Shown here in pieces: positions 35,345-44,630 of a stretch of DNA of 54,498 nt. Each line of letters starts with the position of its first letter. Position 1 is the stretch's first letter. Both the position numbers and the translations under genes were made by a program. Source of the stretch: Candidatus Iainarchaeum sp. (lineage in GTDB: Archaea > Iainarchaeota > Iainarchaeia > Iainarchaeales > Iainarchaeaceae); NCBI GenBank assembly GCA_002687735.1, contig NZBD01000015.1:1-54498 (forward strand), given 5' to 3'. A model generated the notes under the pieces. The model searched no databases and was not told the origin of the DNA. It worked only from the letters and a program-made list of their open reading frames with translations.

Positions 35345-35455
35345 GGGTCGTAGCTCAGTCTGGGAGAGCACGGGGCTGAAGGGAATTTTAATTGCTGATT
35401 TGTAATTTTATTCTCAGTTACCTCGGTGTCGCGGGTTCAAATCCCGCCGACCCCA
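35344..35455 (+). tRNA. tRNA-Phe (GAA) with 38-nt intron at canonical position 37/38 (35382..35419)
   Basis: GGGGTCG/CGACCCC acceptor; CGGGG/CCTCG anticodon stem; BHB: AGG bulge, CUGA/UCAG 4-bp helix, UUA bulge, GAAU/AUUC inner helix. Confidence 0.88.
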
Positions 35456-35520
35456 TTCCCAAAAAGAAAGAGAAAATGCATTCTGATCCTTTTTTCAACT
35501 TTTATATTCTTTATTATATT

Positions 35521-36282
35521 ATGCTGGATTTAAACAAAAAAACGGTAGTTGTTACCGGTGCATCGCGCGGCCTCGGAAGAGCCATTGCTCTGGCTTTTGC
35601 TAAAGAAGGATGTAATTTAGTTTTGAATTTTGTTTCTGATTCAAGCAAAGAAAAAATCGATTCTTTAGAAAAAGAAATTGCGAAGTTAGGCGTGAAGAGT
35701 ATTGCTGTTCAGGCGGATGTTTCTAAAGAAGATGAATGTAAAAAAGTTTTAGATTCTGCAGTAAAAGAATTTAATTCCGTTTTTGTTCTGGCGAATAATG
35801 CCGGAGTTTATTCAGGCAAACCAGGAACCCCAACTTGGGAACTCGACGAACAGGAGTTTGACAAAATTTTTTCCGTTAATGTTAAAGGATTATTTTTTAT
35901 GGTGAAGCATATTGGAAAATGGATGATTGATAATAAAGTTAAAGGCACAATTGTTAACACTGCTTCAGTTGCAGGTTTGGATGCGAGTACTTCCGGAAGT
36001 ATTTACGGTGCGTCAAAATCTGCAGTTTATGGTTTTACAAAAACATGGGCTGTTGAATTTGGCCAGCACGGTATTAGAGTTAACTCTGTTTCTCCTGGGC
36101 CAGTTGACACTGATTTGCTGGAAAAGGTTTCCTTGGAGAAAAAAAAGCAGTTTGCTGAGGAAACCCCGCTTGGGGCTATTGCAAAACCGGAAGATATTGC
36201 TGATGCTGTTGTTTTTATGGCAAAACAGGAAAGAATCAACGGTCAGACCATTGTTGTTGATGGCGGGCGTTTAAGACATTAA
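35521..36282 (+). CDS. Short-chain dehydrogenase/reductase (FabG-like)
   Basis: VVVTGASRGLGRAIALAFA, NNAGVYSG, YGASKSAVYGFTK; start reassigned to 35521. Confidence 0.93.
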   Translation: MLDLNKKTVVVTGASRGLGRAIALAFAKEGCNLVLNFVSDSSKEKIDSLEKEIAKLGVKSIAVQADVSKEDECKKVLDSAVKEFNSVFVLANNAGVYSGKPGTPTWELDEQEFDKIFSVNVKGLFFMVKHIGKWMIDNKVKGTIVNTASVAGLDASTSGSIYGASKSAVYGFTKTWAVEFGQHGIRVNSVSPGPVDTDLLEKVSLEKKKQFAEETPLGAIAKPEDIADAVVFMAKQERINGQTIVVDGGRLRH

Positions 36283-36328
36283 AAGCAAAATTGCGTTGGC
36301 TTTTAATTAGTTTTCGTTCAAATTATTT

Positions 36329-38545
36329 TTGGTTACTTTGTTGTTAAAGCGTATTTTCCCATTGGTTTTAGTGCTTCTTTTTTCAGCTAGTGTATTAGCT
36401 GCAACTCCCACTGTATCTAGTAGCACCCACCCTGAAGGAGAATGGGCTGATGCGCCTTTCATTAAGGTTAATTTTTCTTATTCAGATGCAACAAAATTCG
36501 CCTATGTCGTTAACAAAGAAGCAGACACTGTTCCGGATATAATCGGAGAGATAAGTAAATTTATGGATCCTTCAAGTTCTGAAATTTCTTTGGGGGCAAA
36601 ACTTGATGGAATATATTGGCTGCATGTAAGGGGAAAAAATTCTTCGGGTTGGAGTGATACTAAGCATTATGAAATTAAAGTAGATTCTAATGGTCCAAGA
36701 AGACCTGCCAATCTTACCGCGACTCCATTAGAGGATGGAACTATTCAACTGGCGTGGGATGCTGCGGAAGACGATCTTGCAGGAGTTGGTCATTATACTG
36801 TTTATAGAAGTGTTCTTAGATTTGTTAGTGATGGAGGAATATCCAGAGAATTCACTATTCGGGATGCTGTTGCAAAAAGAATTGCTGAGGAAGTAACAGA
36901 AACAAATTATCTTGATGAGGAAATAAATGAAGGTTATAGATATCATTACAAGATCCAGCCTATTGATAAAGCGGGTAATGGAGGGATCCCGAGTTCTGTT
37001 GCTTCTGCTCGAGCCCATTCTTTTTGTGATTTTACAGTGGTTATTCACACAGAACTTGATGATGAAAACATATCCATTGCAATTGAATCCACAGGAAAAT
37101 TCAAAAAAGGGAATGTGAAAGTTACTGATCCTAATGGCGTTGAAACAGAAATTGTAGAATCGGAATCAAATGTTTTTTCCATCGAGACATCTTACAGCTT
37201 ATCAGACAAACCAAACGGAGACTACAATATTTTCTTTACCTCCATCGATCCTGATTTTGATGAATGTAATGCCGAAAAGATTTTTATTTATGATATTGTA
37301 TTCCCTGAAGTAAAAATAATTTCTCCGTCCTCTACGGGGGTTTTAACAGAACAAGTTAAGTTTGAAATTGAAGCAAGTGATTCCGGGGTTAATCCATCGG
37401 GACTTGTCAGTGTTACGCTTTACCTTGAAAAGGCGGGTGAAGAAATATTAGTTGGCGAGGCTGAAAAGGCGGGTGAAAATTATGTTTATGACTGGAACAC
37501 TATTACTTATGAAAATGGTAGGTTCAAGGTTATTGTAAAAGCAAAAGATAATGCAGGAAACGAATCTGAAGATTCAGCAATTTACAGTTTTGAAAACACA
37601 TTCTTTGCGAGAACTACCGCAAGTTCTGATATTATTTTTTCTGAAGCCGCCAGAACTGAAGCTATAAATTATTTAGCTGATTTAAGAGAGCAGGGCATTA
37701 ATGTACAGGAATTAGAAATGAGACTCGTTAATGCGGATTCTAACTTTAATTATGCTCGTGAGCTTTTTGAACAGGGTTATTATTTTGAATTAGCTTCTGA
37801 ACAAGCGAATTTAGCTAAATTACAGTATGATTCAATCAAAAGCAGTATTAGTTTGGAAGATTATGGTAACAGAGTTTACATTTATGATGCAGAACAGCTT
37901 GATCTTTTCTTAAGTGCGTCAGGATTAGATTCAGGAGTAACAAATAACTCTAAAACTTTAATACAACAATTACAGCCGTTAAGGAGATTAGAACTTGTAA
38001 AGGTCACAAAAGGAATAAACTCTTATTACAAAGCTAATGTTTCAATTTCTTTTTCTAATGCTCAAGATCAAAATATTTCTTTGAGGGTTTTAGAAATAAT
38101 TCCAAAACAATTCACTAACGATGCGAATAATCTATCTTCTACTTTTGCTTTTGAAATTATCCAATCAGACCCTATAATTGTGTTTGAATCCGTTGACTCG
38201 ATCCAGGGAGAAACAATCTCTATAATTTATTCCTTAAAACAAGAGCTTACTAAAGAGCAGGCGGATATTTTGCTTTCATCAAATGTAATGAATTTTTATA
38301 TTTCTCCGCCAATTCTAGTTGATTCTGCAACTGACTTATCTTCAGTTAAACTGTCTTCGCTACTGAACTTTAATTCATTAATATCCTCTCTTCCCCCCAT
38401 TGAATGGAACACAACTAATCTGATAATTGTCGGTCTTGCGATTTTAGCAATTTTATTCATACTTTTGGTAATTGTGTTATTGGCGGTATTTGCGGCATAT
38501 TATTTCTTTATACGGAAAAAAAAAACGATTTACAATGAGCCTTGA
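36329..38545 (+). CDS. Surface protein with FN3/Ig-like domains and C-terminal TM
   Basis: Signal peptide, RRPANLTATPLEDGTIQLAWDAA FN3-like domain, C-terminal TM; TTG start. Confidence 0.7.
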   Translation: MVTLLLKRIFPLVLVLLFSASVLAATPTVSSSTHPEGEWADAPFIKVNFSYSDATKFAYVVNKEADTVPDIIGEISKFMDPSSSEISLGAKLDGIYWLHVRGKNSSGWSDTKHYEIKVDSNGPRRPANLTATPLEDGTIQLAWDAAEDDLAGVGHYTVYRSVLRFVSDGGISREFTIRDAVAKRIAEEVTETNYLDEEINEGYRYHYKIQPIDKAGNGGIPSSVASARAHSFCDFTVVIHTELDDENISIAIESTGKFKKGNVKVTDPNGVETEIVESESNVFSIETSYSLSDKPNGDYNIFFTSIDPDFDECNAEKIFIYDIVFPEVKIISPSSTGVLTEQVKFEIEASDSGVNPSGLVSVTLYLEKAGEEILVGEAEKAGENYVYDWNTITYENGRFKVIVKAKDNAGNESEDSAIYSFENTFFARTTASSDIIFSEAARTEAINYLADLREQGINVQELEMRLVNADSNFNYARELFEQGYYFELASEQANLAKLQYDSIKSSISLEDYGNRVYIYDAEQLDLFLSASGLDSGVTNNSKTLIQQLQPLRRLELVKVTKGINSYYKANVSISFSNAQDQNISLRVLEIIPKQFTNDANNLSSTFAFEIIQSDPIIVFESVDSIQGETISIIYSLKQELTKEQADILLSSNVMNFYISPPILVDSATDLSSVKLSSLLNFNSLISSLPPIEWNTTNLIIVGLAILAILFILLVIVLLAVFAAYYFFIRKKKTIYNEP

Positions 38546-39587
38546 AAAATTTCTAAAAGAATCTGCTAAGGATATTGATAAAGAACTGGAAAACTTCTTT
38601 CCTAAAAAAATCACCGCTGAATGGGTTACCGAATCGTTAGGGGAACCAGAATTTAGTTTTGATGAAAATTCTTCACAGAAAGCAGTTGTTGATCCGGTTT
38701 GGGATTTTTTAGACCGGGGCGGAAAACGATGGAGACCTGCTTTGATGCTGCTTGCATGTGAGGCGGTTGGCGGAAATAAAAAAGATGCCATGCCTTTTAC
38801 GGTTATTCCTGAACTTGTTCATAACGGAACAATAATGGTTGATGATGTGGAGGATAATTCTTCTTTAAGGAGAGGTAAAAAATCAACACATCTCATTTAT
38901 GGCGTTGATATTGCAATAAATGCAGGAAATGCAATGTACTTTCTTCCATTAGTAACCTTAATTAATGATGCTAATATTTCCCCCGAACAAAAAGCAACTA
39001 TTTATGATTTGTATGCAAAAGAACTTCTGAAACTTTCTTTTGGGCAGGCAATGGATATTTACTGGCATAAGGGTCATTCTGAGGTAACGGAACAACAATA
39101 CTTGCAAATGACTTCTTACAAGACAGGTTCCTTATCAAGATTAGCTGTTGGTTTAGGAGTAATATTAGGAAAAGGATCAGAAAAACAAATTTCTGTTTTA
39201 TCTGATTTTGCAACCAGCTTAGGAGTGGCTTTTCAGATTCATGATGATGTTCTGAACCTTAAACCTGCTGAGGAGTGGGGTAAAGAAACTGGCGATGATA
39301 TTCAAGAAGGGAAAAGAACCATAATAGTTATTCATTCTTTTTCACTAATTGATTCTAATAAAAAGGATCAACTGACAAAGATTTTGGATGCTAAAGAAAA
39401 TACGGTTGCAGAAATAAAAGAAGCAATTTCTATTTTAGATGGATCCGGTTCTATTGATTATGCTAAAAAATTTGCAAAAGACATTGTTGCTGAAAGCTGG
39501 TCAAATCTTGACAAGGCTCTTGAGGATTCGGATGCAAAAAAAATGCTGAAAGAATTTGCAGATTATGCTATTAATAGGGAAATTTAA
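38535..39587 (+). CDS. Geranylgeranyl/polyprenyl diphosphate synthase
   Basis: MVDDVEDNSSLRRGKKSTH (DDxxD) and FQIHDDVLNL; start reassigned to 38535. Confidence 0.93.
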   Translation: MSLEKFLKESAKDIDKELENFFPKKITAEWVTESLGEPEFSFDENSSQKAVVDPVWDFLDRGGKRWRPALMLLACEAVGGNKKDAMPFTVIPELVHNGTIMVDDVEDNSSLRRGKKSTHLIYGVDIAINAGNAMYFLPLVTLINDANISPEQKATIYDLYAKELLKLSFGQAMDIYWHKGHSEVTEQQYLQMTSYKTGSLSRLAVGLGVILGKGSEKQISVLSDFATSLGVAFQIHDDVLNLKPAEEWGKETGDDIQEGKRTIIVIHSFSLIDSNKKDQLTKILDAKENTVAEIKEAISILDGSGSIDYAKKFAKDIVAESWSNLDKALEDSDAKKMLKEFADYAINREI

Positions 39588-40330
39588 ACATCATATTCTT
39601 TGTCTACTTTTTTGATGTTCATACCTTTAGAATCAATTTCTATTGGATGTAAATCTTCAGAATGCTTAGTTGCACGCATTTTTCTTATGTGAAGTGTTCT
39701 ATTGCTTCTTGTTCCTATTCCCATGTAGTGCAAGACTATTACTCCGTCAACAACATATTCTTCTATTCCGTATTTTCCGAATTTGTTTTCTCCTTCAGTT
39801 ACCTCTGAAGTTAACAGTGTTGTAACCCCTATTCTCATTAAAAGATAAGAGAGTTTCAGGATCGCGTTTCGGATTTCATTTTCGCTTTCATAATTCATGC
39901 CCATTGCAGGAATAGAGTCAATCACCAGTCTTTTTGCGCCTATTTTTTTTGTGGTGCGCATTATTTCAAGCAAAAGTTTGTCAATATCAAATCCTGTTGC
40001 CGGCATTGCAAATTCTTCTTCACTAGGAATTCCTATTTTTGCAAGGCTTCCATCAATAATCTGAATCATGTTGTCGTCTTCAAGTTTTCTCAAGTCCCAT
40101 CCGAACTTTTGCATATCCTGTCTTATAAGTTCGGGTCGTTCATCTAGTGTTACATAAATGCCCGGTTCCTTATATTTAGAAGCTCCTTCATAGAGATATT
40201 GAGCGCAGAAAATAGTTTTGCCTGTACCGCAAGCTCCTGACACTAACGTTGTTCGGCCTTCTGGAAAACCGCCTTCTATAAGCTTGTCTAATCCGTTTAT
40301 CCCTGTTTGGATTCTATTCATTTTGGCCAA
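39584..40330 (-). CDS. KaiC-family RecA-like ATPase (single domain)
   Basis: SGACGTGKTIFCAQYLYEGA, GIYVTLDERPELIRQDM, RLVIDSI. Confidence 0.93.
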   Translation of the reverse strand: MAKMNRIQTGINGLDKLIEGGFPEGRTTLVSGACGTGKTIFCAQYLYEGASKYKEPGIYVTLDERPELIRQDMQKFGWDLRKLEDDNMIQIIDGSLAKIGIPSEEEFAMPATGFDIDKLLLEIMRTTKKIGAKRLVIDSIPAMGMNYESENEIRNAILKLSYLLMRIGVTTLLTSEVTEGENKFGKYGIEEYVVDGVIVLHYMGIGTRSNRTLHIRKMRATKHSEDLHPIEIDSKGMNIKKVDKEYDV

Positions 40331-40421
40331 AGTATCACATTATAGTTTGCTTTGAACTTGTATTTATATCTTTTCAAATGCTTAAATTGTATTTATATTA
40401 ATTTATGTTCTAATAAAAATT

Positions 40422-41648
40422 ATGAAAAAATATTTGCTGGCTTTACTGTTAGTTTTGTTTGTACAACCGGCGTTTGCAGGTCAATTGTTAATTTTAGATG
40501 TATCAACCCACACTTCAATTCCTTCAACAATTTATGCAGGTGATTTAGTAGCAGTTAATGTTAATATTGATAATCTAAGCGGTGTCGGACAAGCAGCAAA
40601 TGATATTCATGTTTCATTACAGCTTAATGAAAATGATTTTGAAATAATAGATGTTGAGGAGAATATAGATTCGATAAAAGCTAAAGGATCAAAAACCGTT
40701 TCGGTTAGATTCAGAGTAAAAGAGGGCACTCTTCCAGGAGTTTATAAGCTGCCTGTGTCTATGGATTATTTTTCAGGGACGGATAAATTAAATCAGGTTG
40801 ATACTATCGATCTGCTAATAACTTCTTGCAACACTTTGAACATTTCTGAAATAGATTTAAGCAATTTTAAACCTCACATTAATGATTCACTTGTTGTTAC
40901 TGCAAATATTGAAAACAACTGTTCAACTGCAGCGAGAGACGTTGAAATAAGCCTGCTTCCGGTAACTAATACAACTATCGATCCGTTCATTGTCGCGGCT
41001 GATTCCATAAAAATCGGGGATATTCTTCCGGGAGAAGAGCAAAAAGCCAGATTTAATTTACAGATAACTAATAAGGTTGATACTCAAACATATGTTTTCT
41101 CAATAGATGCTAATTGTGATAGTTGCAAAACAGCATCCAATTCTTTTTCTTTCCAGGTTTTAGGAAGACCTGAACTTGTTTTTTCAAACATAGAGTACTC
41201 AGTTGAAAATGCTTTAGGAAATGATTCGCAAATAATGCAGGGAAGTTTGTTTACATTTTCAGTACAGCTTGATAATATTGGTGAAGAAAAAGCTAAGGCA
41301 GTCAGTATTTCTGTTGATTTTGATGAAGCTATTGTAGGAACCAGTAAATCATTCTTAGGAAACATTGACCCTGATGATTCAGGAGCAGCTATATTTAATT
41401 TAAGTACTGCTTTTGATGCAAACCCCGGAGAAACCCCGGGAACAATTACAGTTAATTATATTGATGAACTAGGTGTTGAGCAATCGTTTACAGAGAATTA
41501 TCCACTTTACATTAATGCAGCCCCTCCGACTAGTCCGATTGTTTGGATTTTCTTGCTTATACTAATTATTGTTGTATTAGCTTTGGTTTATTTCATAATT
41601 AAATTTGTTTTCAGACAATTAGCTCTTAGAAAGGCTCAATCACGATGA
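40422..41648 (+). CDS. Exported CARDB/COG1361-like protein with C-terminal TM
   Basis: Signal peptide, repeated NEW3/CARDB-like beta domains (LSVVTANIENNCSTAARDVEISLLP-type), TM. Confidence 0.7.
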   Translation: MKKYLLALLLVLFVQPAFAGQLLILDVSTHTSIPSTIYAGDLVAVNVNIDNLSGVGQAANDIHVSLQLNENDFEIIDVEENIDSIKAKGSKTVSVRFRVKEGTLPGVYKLPVSMDYFSGTDKLNQVDTIDLLITSCNTLNISEIDLSNFKPHINDSLVVTANIENNCSTAARDVEISLLPVTNTTIDPFIVAADSIKIGDILPGEEQKARFNLQITNKVDTQTYVFSIDANCDSCKTASNSFSFQVLGRPELVFSNIEYSVENALGNDSQIMQGSLFTFSVQLDNIGEEKAKAVSISVDFDEAIVGTSKSFLGNIDPDDSGAAIFNLSTAFDANPGETPGTITVNYIDELGVEQSFTENYPLYINAAPPTSPIVWIFLLILIIVVLALVYFIIKFVFRQLALRKAQSR

Positions 41649-42778
41649 TCAAATTATCCTTCTTTAACTTATTCAGAAGAAAAACCAGGACTTTTTTGTC
41701 ATTGGTTGGTATAGCTATTGGGGTTGCCGCAATAATCGTTCTTGTTTCTCTTGTTGACGGTTTCACGGAAGACTTTAATGATCTTGTAAGCGGTTTTAAA
41801 GCGATTAGTGTTTTTGAAAAAGATGTTCCTGACAATATTTTTTCAAAAATCGATGCTTCTTTTGTACAAAAAATGGAATCTATTTCAGGGGTGAAATACG
41901 CTGTCGCGGAAGTAGTCTTTATTCCGGAAAAGATTGATGGTGTTGCTTTGCTTGCAGCGCCAGGATCTGTTAGTGCTTTTGGGATTGATGCTAGAAAATA
42001 TTATTCCACTCCGCAAAGGGGTTTTATTGGCGATACTGAAAAAGGATTAAACCTTGACGGTTCTGATTTAGGTTATGTGGTTATAGGGAGTCAGCTTGCA
42101 GAGGATTATGGTAAGTTTGTTGGTTCTACAATAAAGATTAATGATACAAAGTTTCGTGTAAAAGGAATTTTAGAGGAAGGTTCTGATTTATTAGGGTCAT
42201 TGATTGTAATGAATATTGAAGATGCTCGTGAGGTAAGCGAGTTTCCAAGTGACAAAATCCAATCAATGTCTGTTTTCCTATCTGACCCCACACAGGATAA
42301 AAAAATAGCTAAGCTAATAGAATTAAAGTATGCTGATGATTTACAAGTTTATACTCAGCAAGACATCTCTGAGGAAATTGGCGGGGTTATGGATAGTTTG
42401 CGATTAATGGCGGTTGTAGTTGCTCTGGTTTCAAGTTTGGTTGCGGGAATTGGTATTGCCAATACTATTCTGATGAGTGTGCTTGAGCGTTTTAAGGAGA
42501 TTGGGGCTCTGAAGGCTGTGGGCTGGACTAACTCAAATGTAATGAAAATGATTCTTTACGAAGCTTTTTTCTTAGGGGTTATTGGAGGAGTATTAGGAAT
42601 AATCTTAGGGTTTATAGTTGATGAATTATTATCTTCTTTAGTAGGAATTAAATATTTAATTAGTCCATCTCTTTTAGTTACTAGTTTTTTGTTTGCAGTT
42701 GCACTCGGTTTAGTGTCAGGATTATATCCTGCTTATCAAGCATCCAAACTTGACCCTATTGAGGCTTTGAGGAGTTGA
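41645..42778 (+). CDS. FtsX-like/MacB ABC transporter permease
   Basis: RKTRTFLSLVGIAIGVAAIIVLVSLVDG, MSVLERFKEIGALKAVGWTNSNVMKMI. Confidence 0.92.
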   Translation: MIKLSFFNLFRRKTRTFLSLVGIAIGVAAIIVLVSLVDGFTEDFNDLVSGFKAISVFEKDVPDNIFSKIDASFVQKMESISGVKYAVAEVVFIPEKIDGVALLAAPGSVSAFGIDARKYYSTPQRGFIGDTEKGLNLDGSDLGYVVIGSQLAEDYGKFVGSTIKINDTKFRVKGILEEGSDLLGSLIVMNIEDAREVSEFPSDKIQSMSVFLSDPTQDKKIAKLIELKYADDLQVYTQQDISEEIGGVMDSLRLMAVVVALVSSLVAGIGIANTILMSVLERFKEIGALKAVGWTNSNVMKMILYEAFFLGVIGGVLGIILGFIVDELLSSLVGIKYLISPSLLVTSFLFAVALGLVSGLYPAYQASKLDPIEALRS

Positions 42779-43497
42779 AAAAAATGAAAACACCCGTGAT
42801 AGAAGCAAAAAAAGTCGTGAAAGAGTATCACTTAGGTGAAACTATTGTGAGTGCTCTTGCAGGAGTCTCTTTAAAAATTTATGAAGGCGATTTTGTTGTT
42901 ATTGTTGGCCCAAGTGGTTCCGGAAAAAGTACGCTTATGCATCTTCTTGGAACTTTAGATCATCCAACAAGAGGAACGGTTTTGATTGACGGAGAGGATA
43001 TTAGTGAGCTTGATGACTGGGACTTAGCAATGCTCAGAAGAAAAAAAATCGGTTTTATTTTCCAGTCTTTTAATTTAATTCCTACTTTAAATTCTTTTGA
43101 GAATGTTATTATTCCAACTGAACCGCTTCCCGGAGACAAAGAGAAATTAGAGGATCGAGGTATTGCACTGCTGAAAAAAGTCGGTCTTGGTGATCGTTTA
43201 TTACATAAACCTGATGAGCTTTCAGGAGGGCAAAGACAAAGAGTTTCTATTTCAAGATCTTTGATTAATAATCCCGAAATTATTTTTGCTGATGAACCAA
43301 CGGGAAATCTTGATTCTGTTACTGGAAGGCAGATAATAGATTTGATGTATGAATTAAACACTAAAGAAAACAAAACATTTGTTCTTGTAACTCACGATGA
43401 AACCCTGCTTAAATATGCTACAAAAAAAGTTTTCATTTTAGACGGTAAAATTACCAAGGTTGTGGAAAATCCCCGATCTAAAAAGGTGTCAAAGTGA
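42775..43497 (+). CDS. ABC transporter ATP-binding protein (MacB/LolD type)
   Basis: VGPSGSGKSTLMHLLGTLD, LSGGQRQRVSISRSLINNPEIIFADEPTGNLD. Confidence 0.96.
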   Translation: MKKMKTPVIEAKKVVKEYHLGETIVSALAGVSLKIYEGDFVVIVGPSGSGKSTLMHLLGTLDHPTRGTVLIDGEDISELDDWDLAMLRRKKIGFIFQSFNLIPTLNSFENVIIPTEPLPGDKEKLEDRGIALLKKVGLGDRLLHKPDELSGGQRQRVSISRSLINNPEIIFADEPTGNLDSVTGRQIIDLMYELNTKENKTFVLVTHDETLLKYATKKVFILDGKITKVVENPRSKKVSK

Positions 43498-44630
43498 TAA
43501 AGTTTAGTTTGGTTAATCTCTCAAGACATAAAGTAAGAACTTTTCTTTCAATTCTTGGAATAATGGTCGGGGTAGCTTCTTTGATTGCTCTTGTTTCAAT
43601 TGTTGATGGTATAAAGTTTGATATTAATGAGGCTTTAAGCAGTGCACAAGGTGCCAGAGTTATGCCAATTAATGCCACTAGCCCTGTTTTTACTTCAATG
43701 GATGAGGATTGGAAAGCTAAGTTAGAAAACATTCGAGGAGTGAAGACTGCTTCTGGAACTATAATCCAGCTCGTCAGTTCCATTGAAGGGGAAAAGACTC
43801 CTCTTACAAGCCAATTGCAGCTTGTTGGTGTTGATGTTAGTGATATTGCCAGTGCAAGCAATTCCGGTTTTGATGGTACGCTTCTTTCAGGAAGAGATTT
43901 GAAAACAACTGATGCAGGAAAAAAAGTTGTCATGCTTGGAGAAGCACTTGCTGATGAGCATGATAAGTTTGCAGGTTCAAAAATAAAAGTTAATGATGTT
44001 CCATTGAGAGTAATAGGCATTTTTACCACTGGCTCTGACTTGCTTGACACCACATTGGTAATGCCTTTAGAAACAGCCAGAGATATTACTGATTTTAGTT
44101 CTGATAAAGTAAGTTTCTTTATTGTTTCAGTAATCAATCCGGCTGATGATAAGATTGTTGTTGAAAAAATAAATCTTCTTTATGGTGATGATTTAAAAGC
44201 TACTTCTTTGAGCGATTTTTCATCTCAGTTCAATACAATTATTGATGGAATAACTCTTCTTGTTATAGTTATTGCGTCCATTGCGTCATTTGTAGCTGCA
44301 ATTGGAATAATCAATACGATGCTGATGAGTGTGCTTGAGCGTTTTAAGGAGATTGGGGCTCTGAAGGCTGTGGGCTGGACCAATTCAAACATAATGAAAA
44401 TGATTGTTTATGAGTCAACATTTATAGGTATATTCGGAGGAATTTTAGGAGTTATTTTAGGAATCATTTCCTCTAATTTTGTACAGGCTTTTGGATTAAC
44501 CACCCTAGTAACCCCGTATTTGTTGTTAGGGTCATTTTTAGGCGCTGTTATTGTTGGTTTGATTGCAGGTATTTATCCTGCAATCAATGCTTCAAGAATG
44601 GATCCGGTTGATGCTTTAAGAGCAGAGTAA
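43494..44630 (+). CDS. FtsX-like/MacB ABC transporter permease (paralogue)
   Basis: HKVRTFLSILGIMVGVASLIALVSIVDG, MSVLERFKEIGALKAVGWTNSNIMKMI. Confidence 0.92.
   Translation: MIKFSLVNLSRHKVRTFLSILGIMVGVASLIALVSIVDGIKFDINEALSSAQGARVMPINATSPVFTSMDEDWKAKLENIRGVKTASGTIIQLVSSIEGEKTPLTSQLQLVGVDVSDIASASNSGFDGTLLSGRDLKTTDAGKKVVMLGEALADEHDKFAGSKIKVNDVPLRVIGIFTTGSDLLDTTLVMPLETARDITDFSSDKVSFFIVSVINPADDKIVVEKINLLYGDDLKATSLSDFSSQFNTIIDGITLLVIVIASIASFVAAIGIINTMLMSVLERFKEIGALKAVGWTNSNIMKMIVYESTFIGIFGGILGVILGIISSNFVQAFGLTTLVTPYLLLGSFLGAVIVGLIAGIYPAINASRMDPVDALRAE

Noticed and set aside
35392-35520. N-terminal extension of the SDR ORF (MLICNFILSYLGVAGSNPADP...)
   Set aside because: It reads through the tRNA-Phe 3' half; the real start is the ATG at 35521 (MLDLNKKTVVVTGASRG).
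39584-40330. Calling this KaiC protein FlaH/ArlH of an archaellum operon
   Set aside because: No archaellin, FlaI or FlaJ genes adjacent; sequence is generic single-domain KaiC with intact Walker A.
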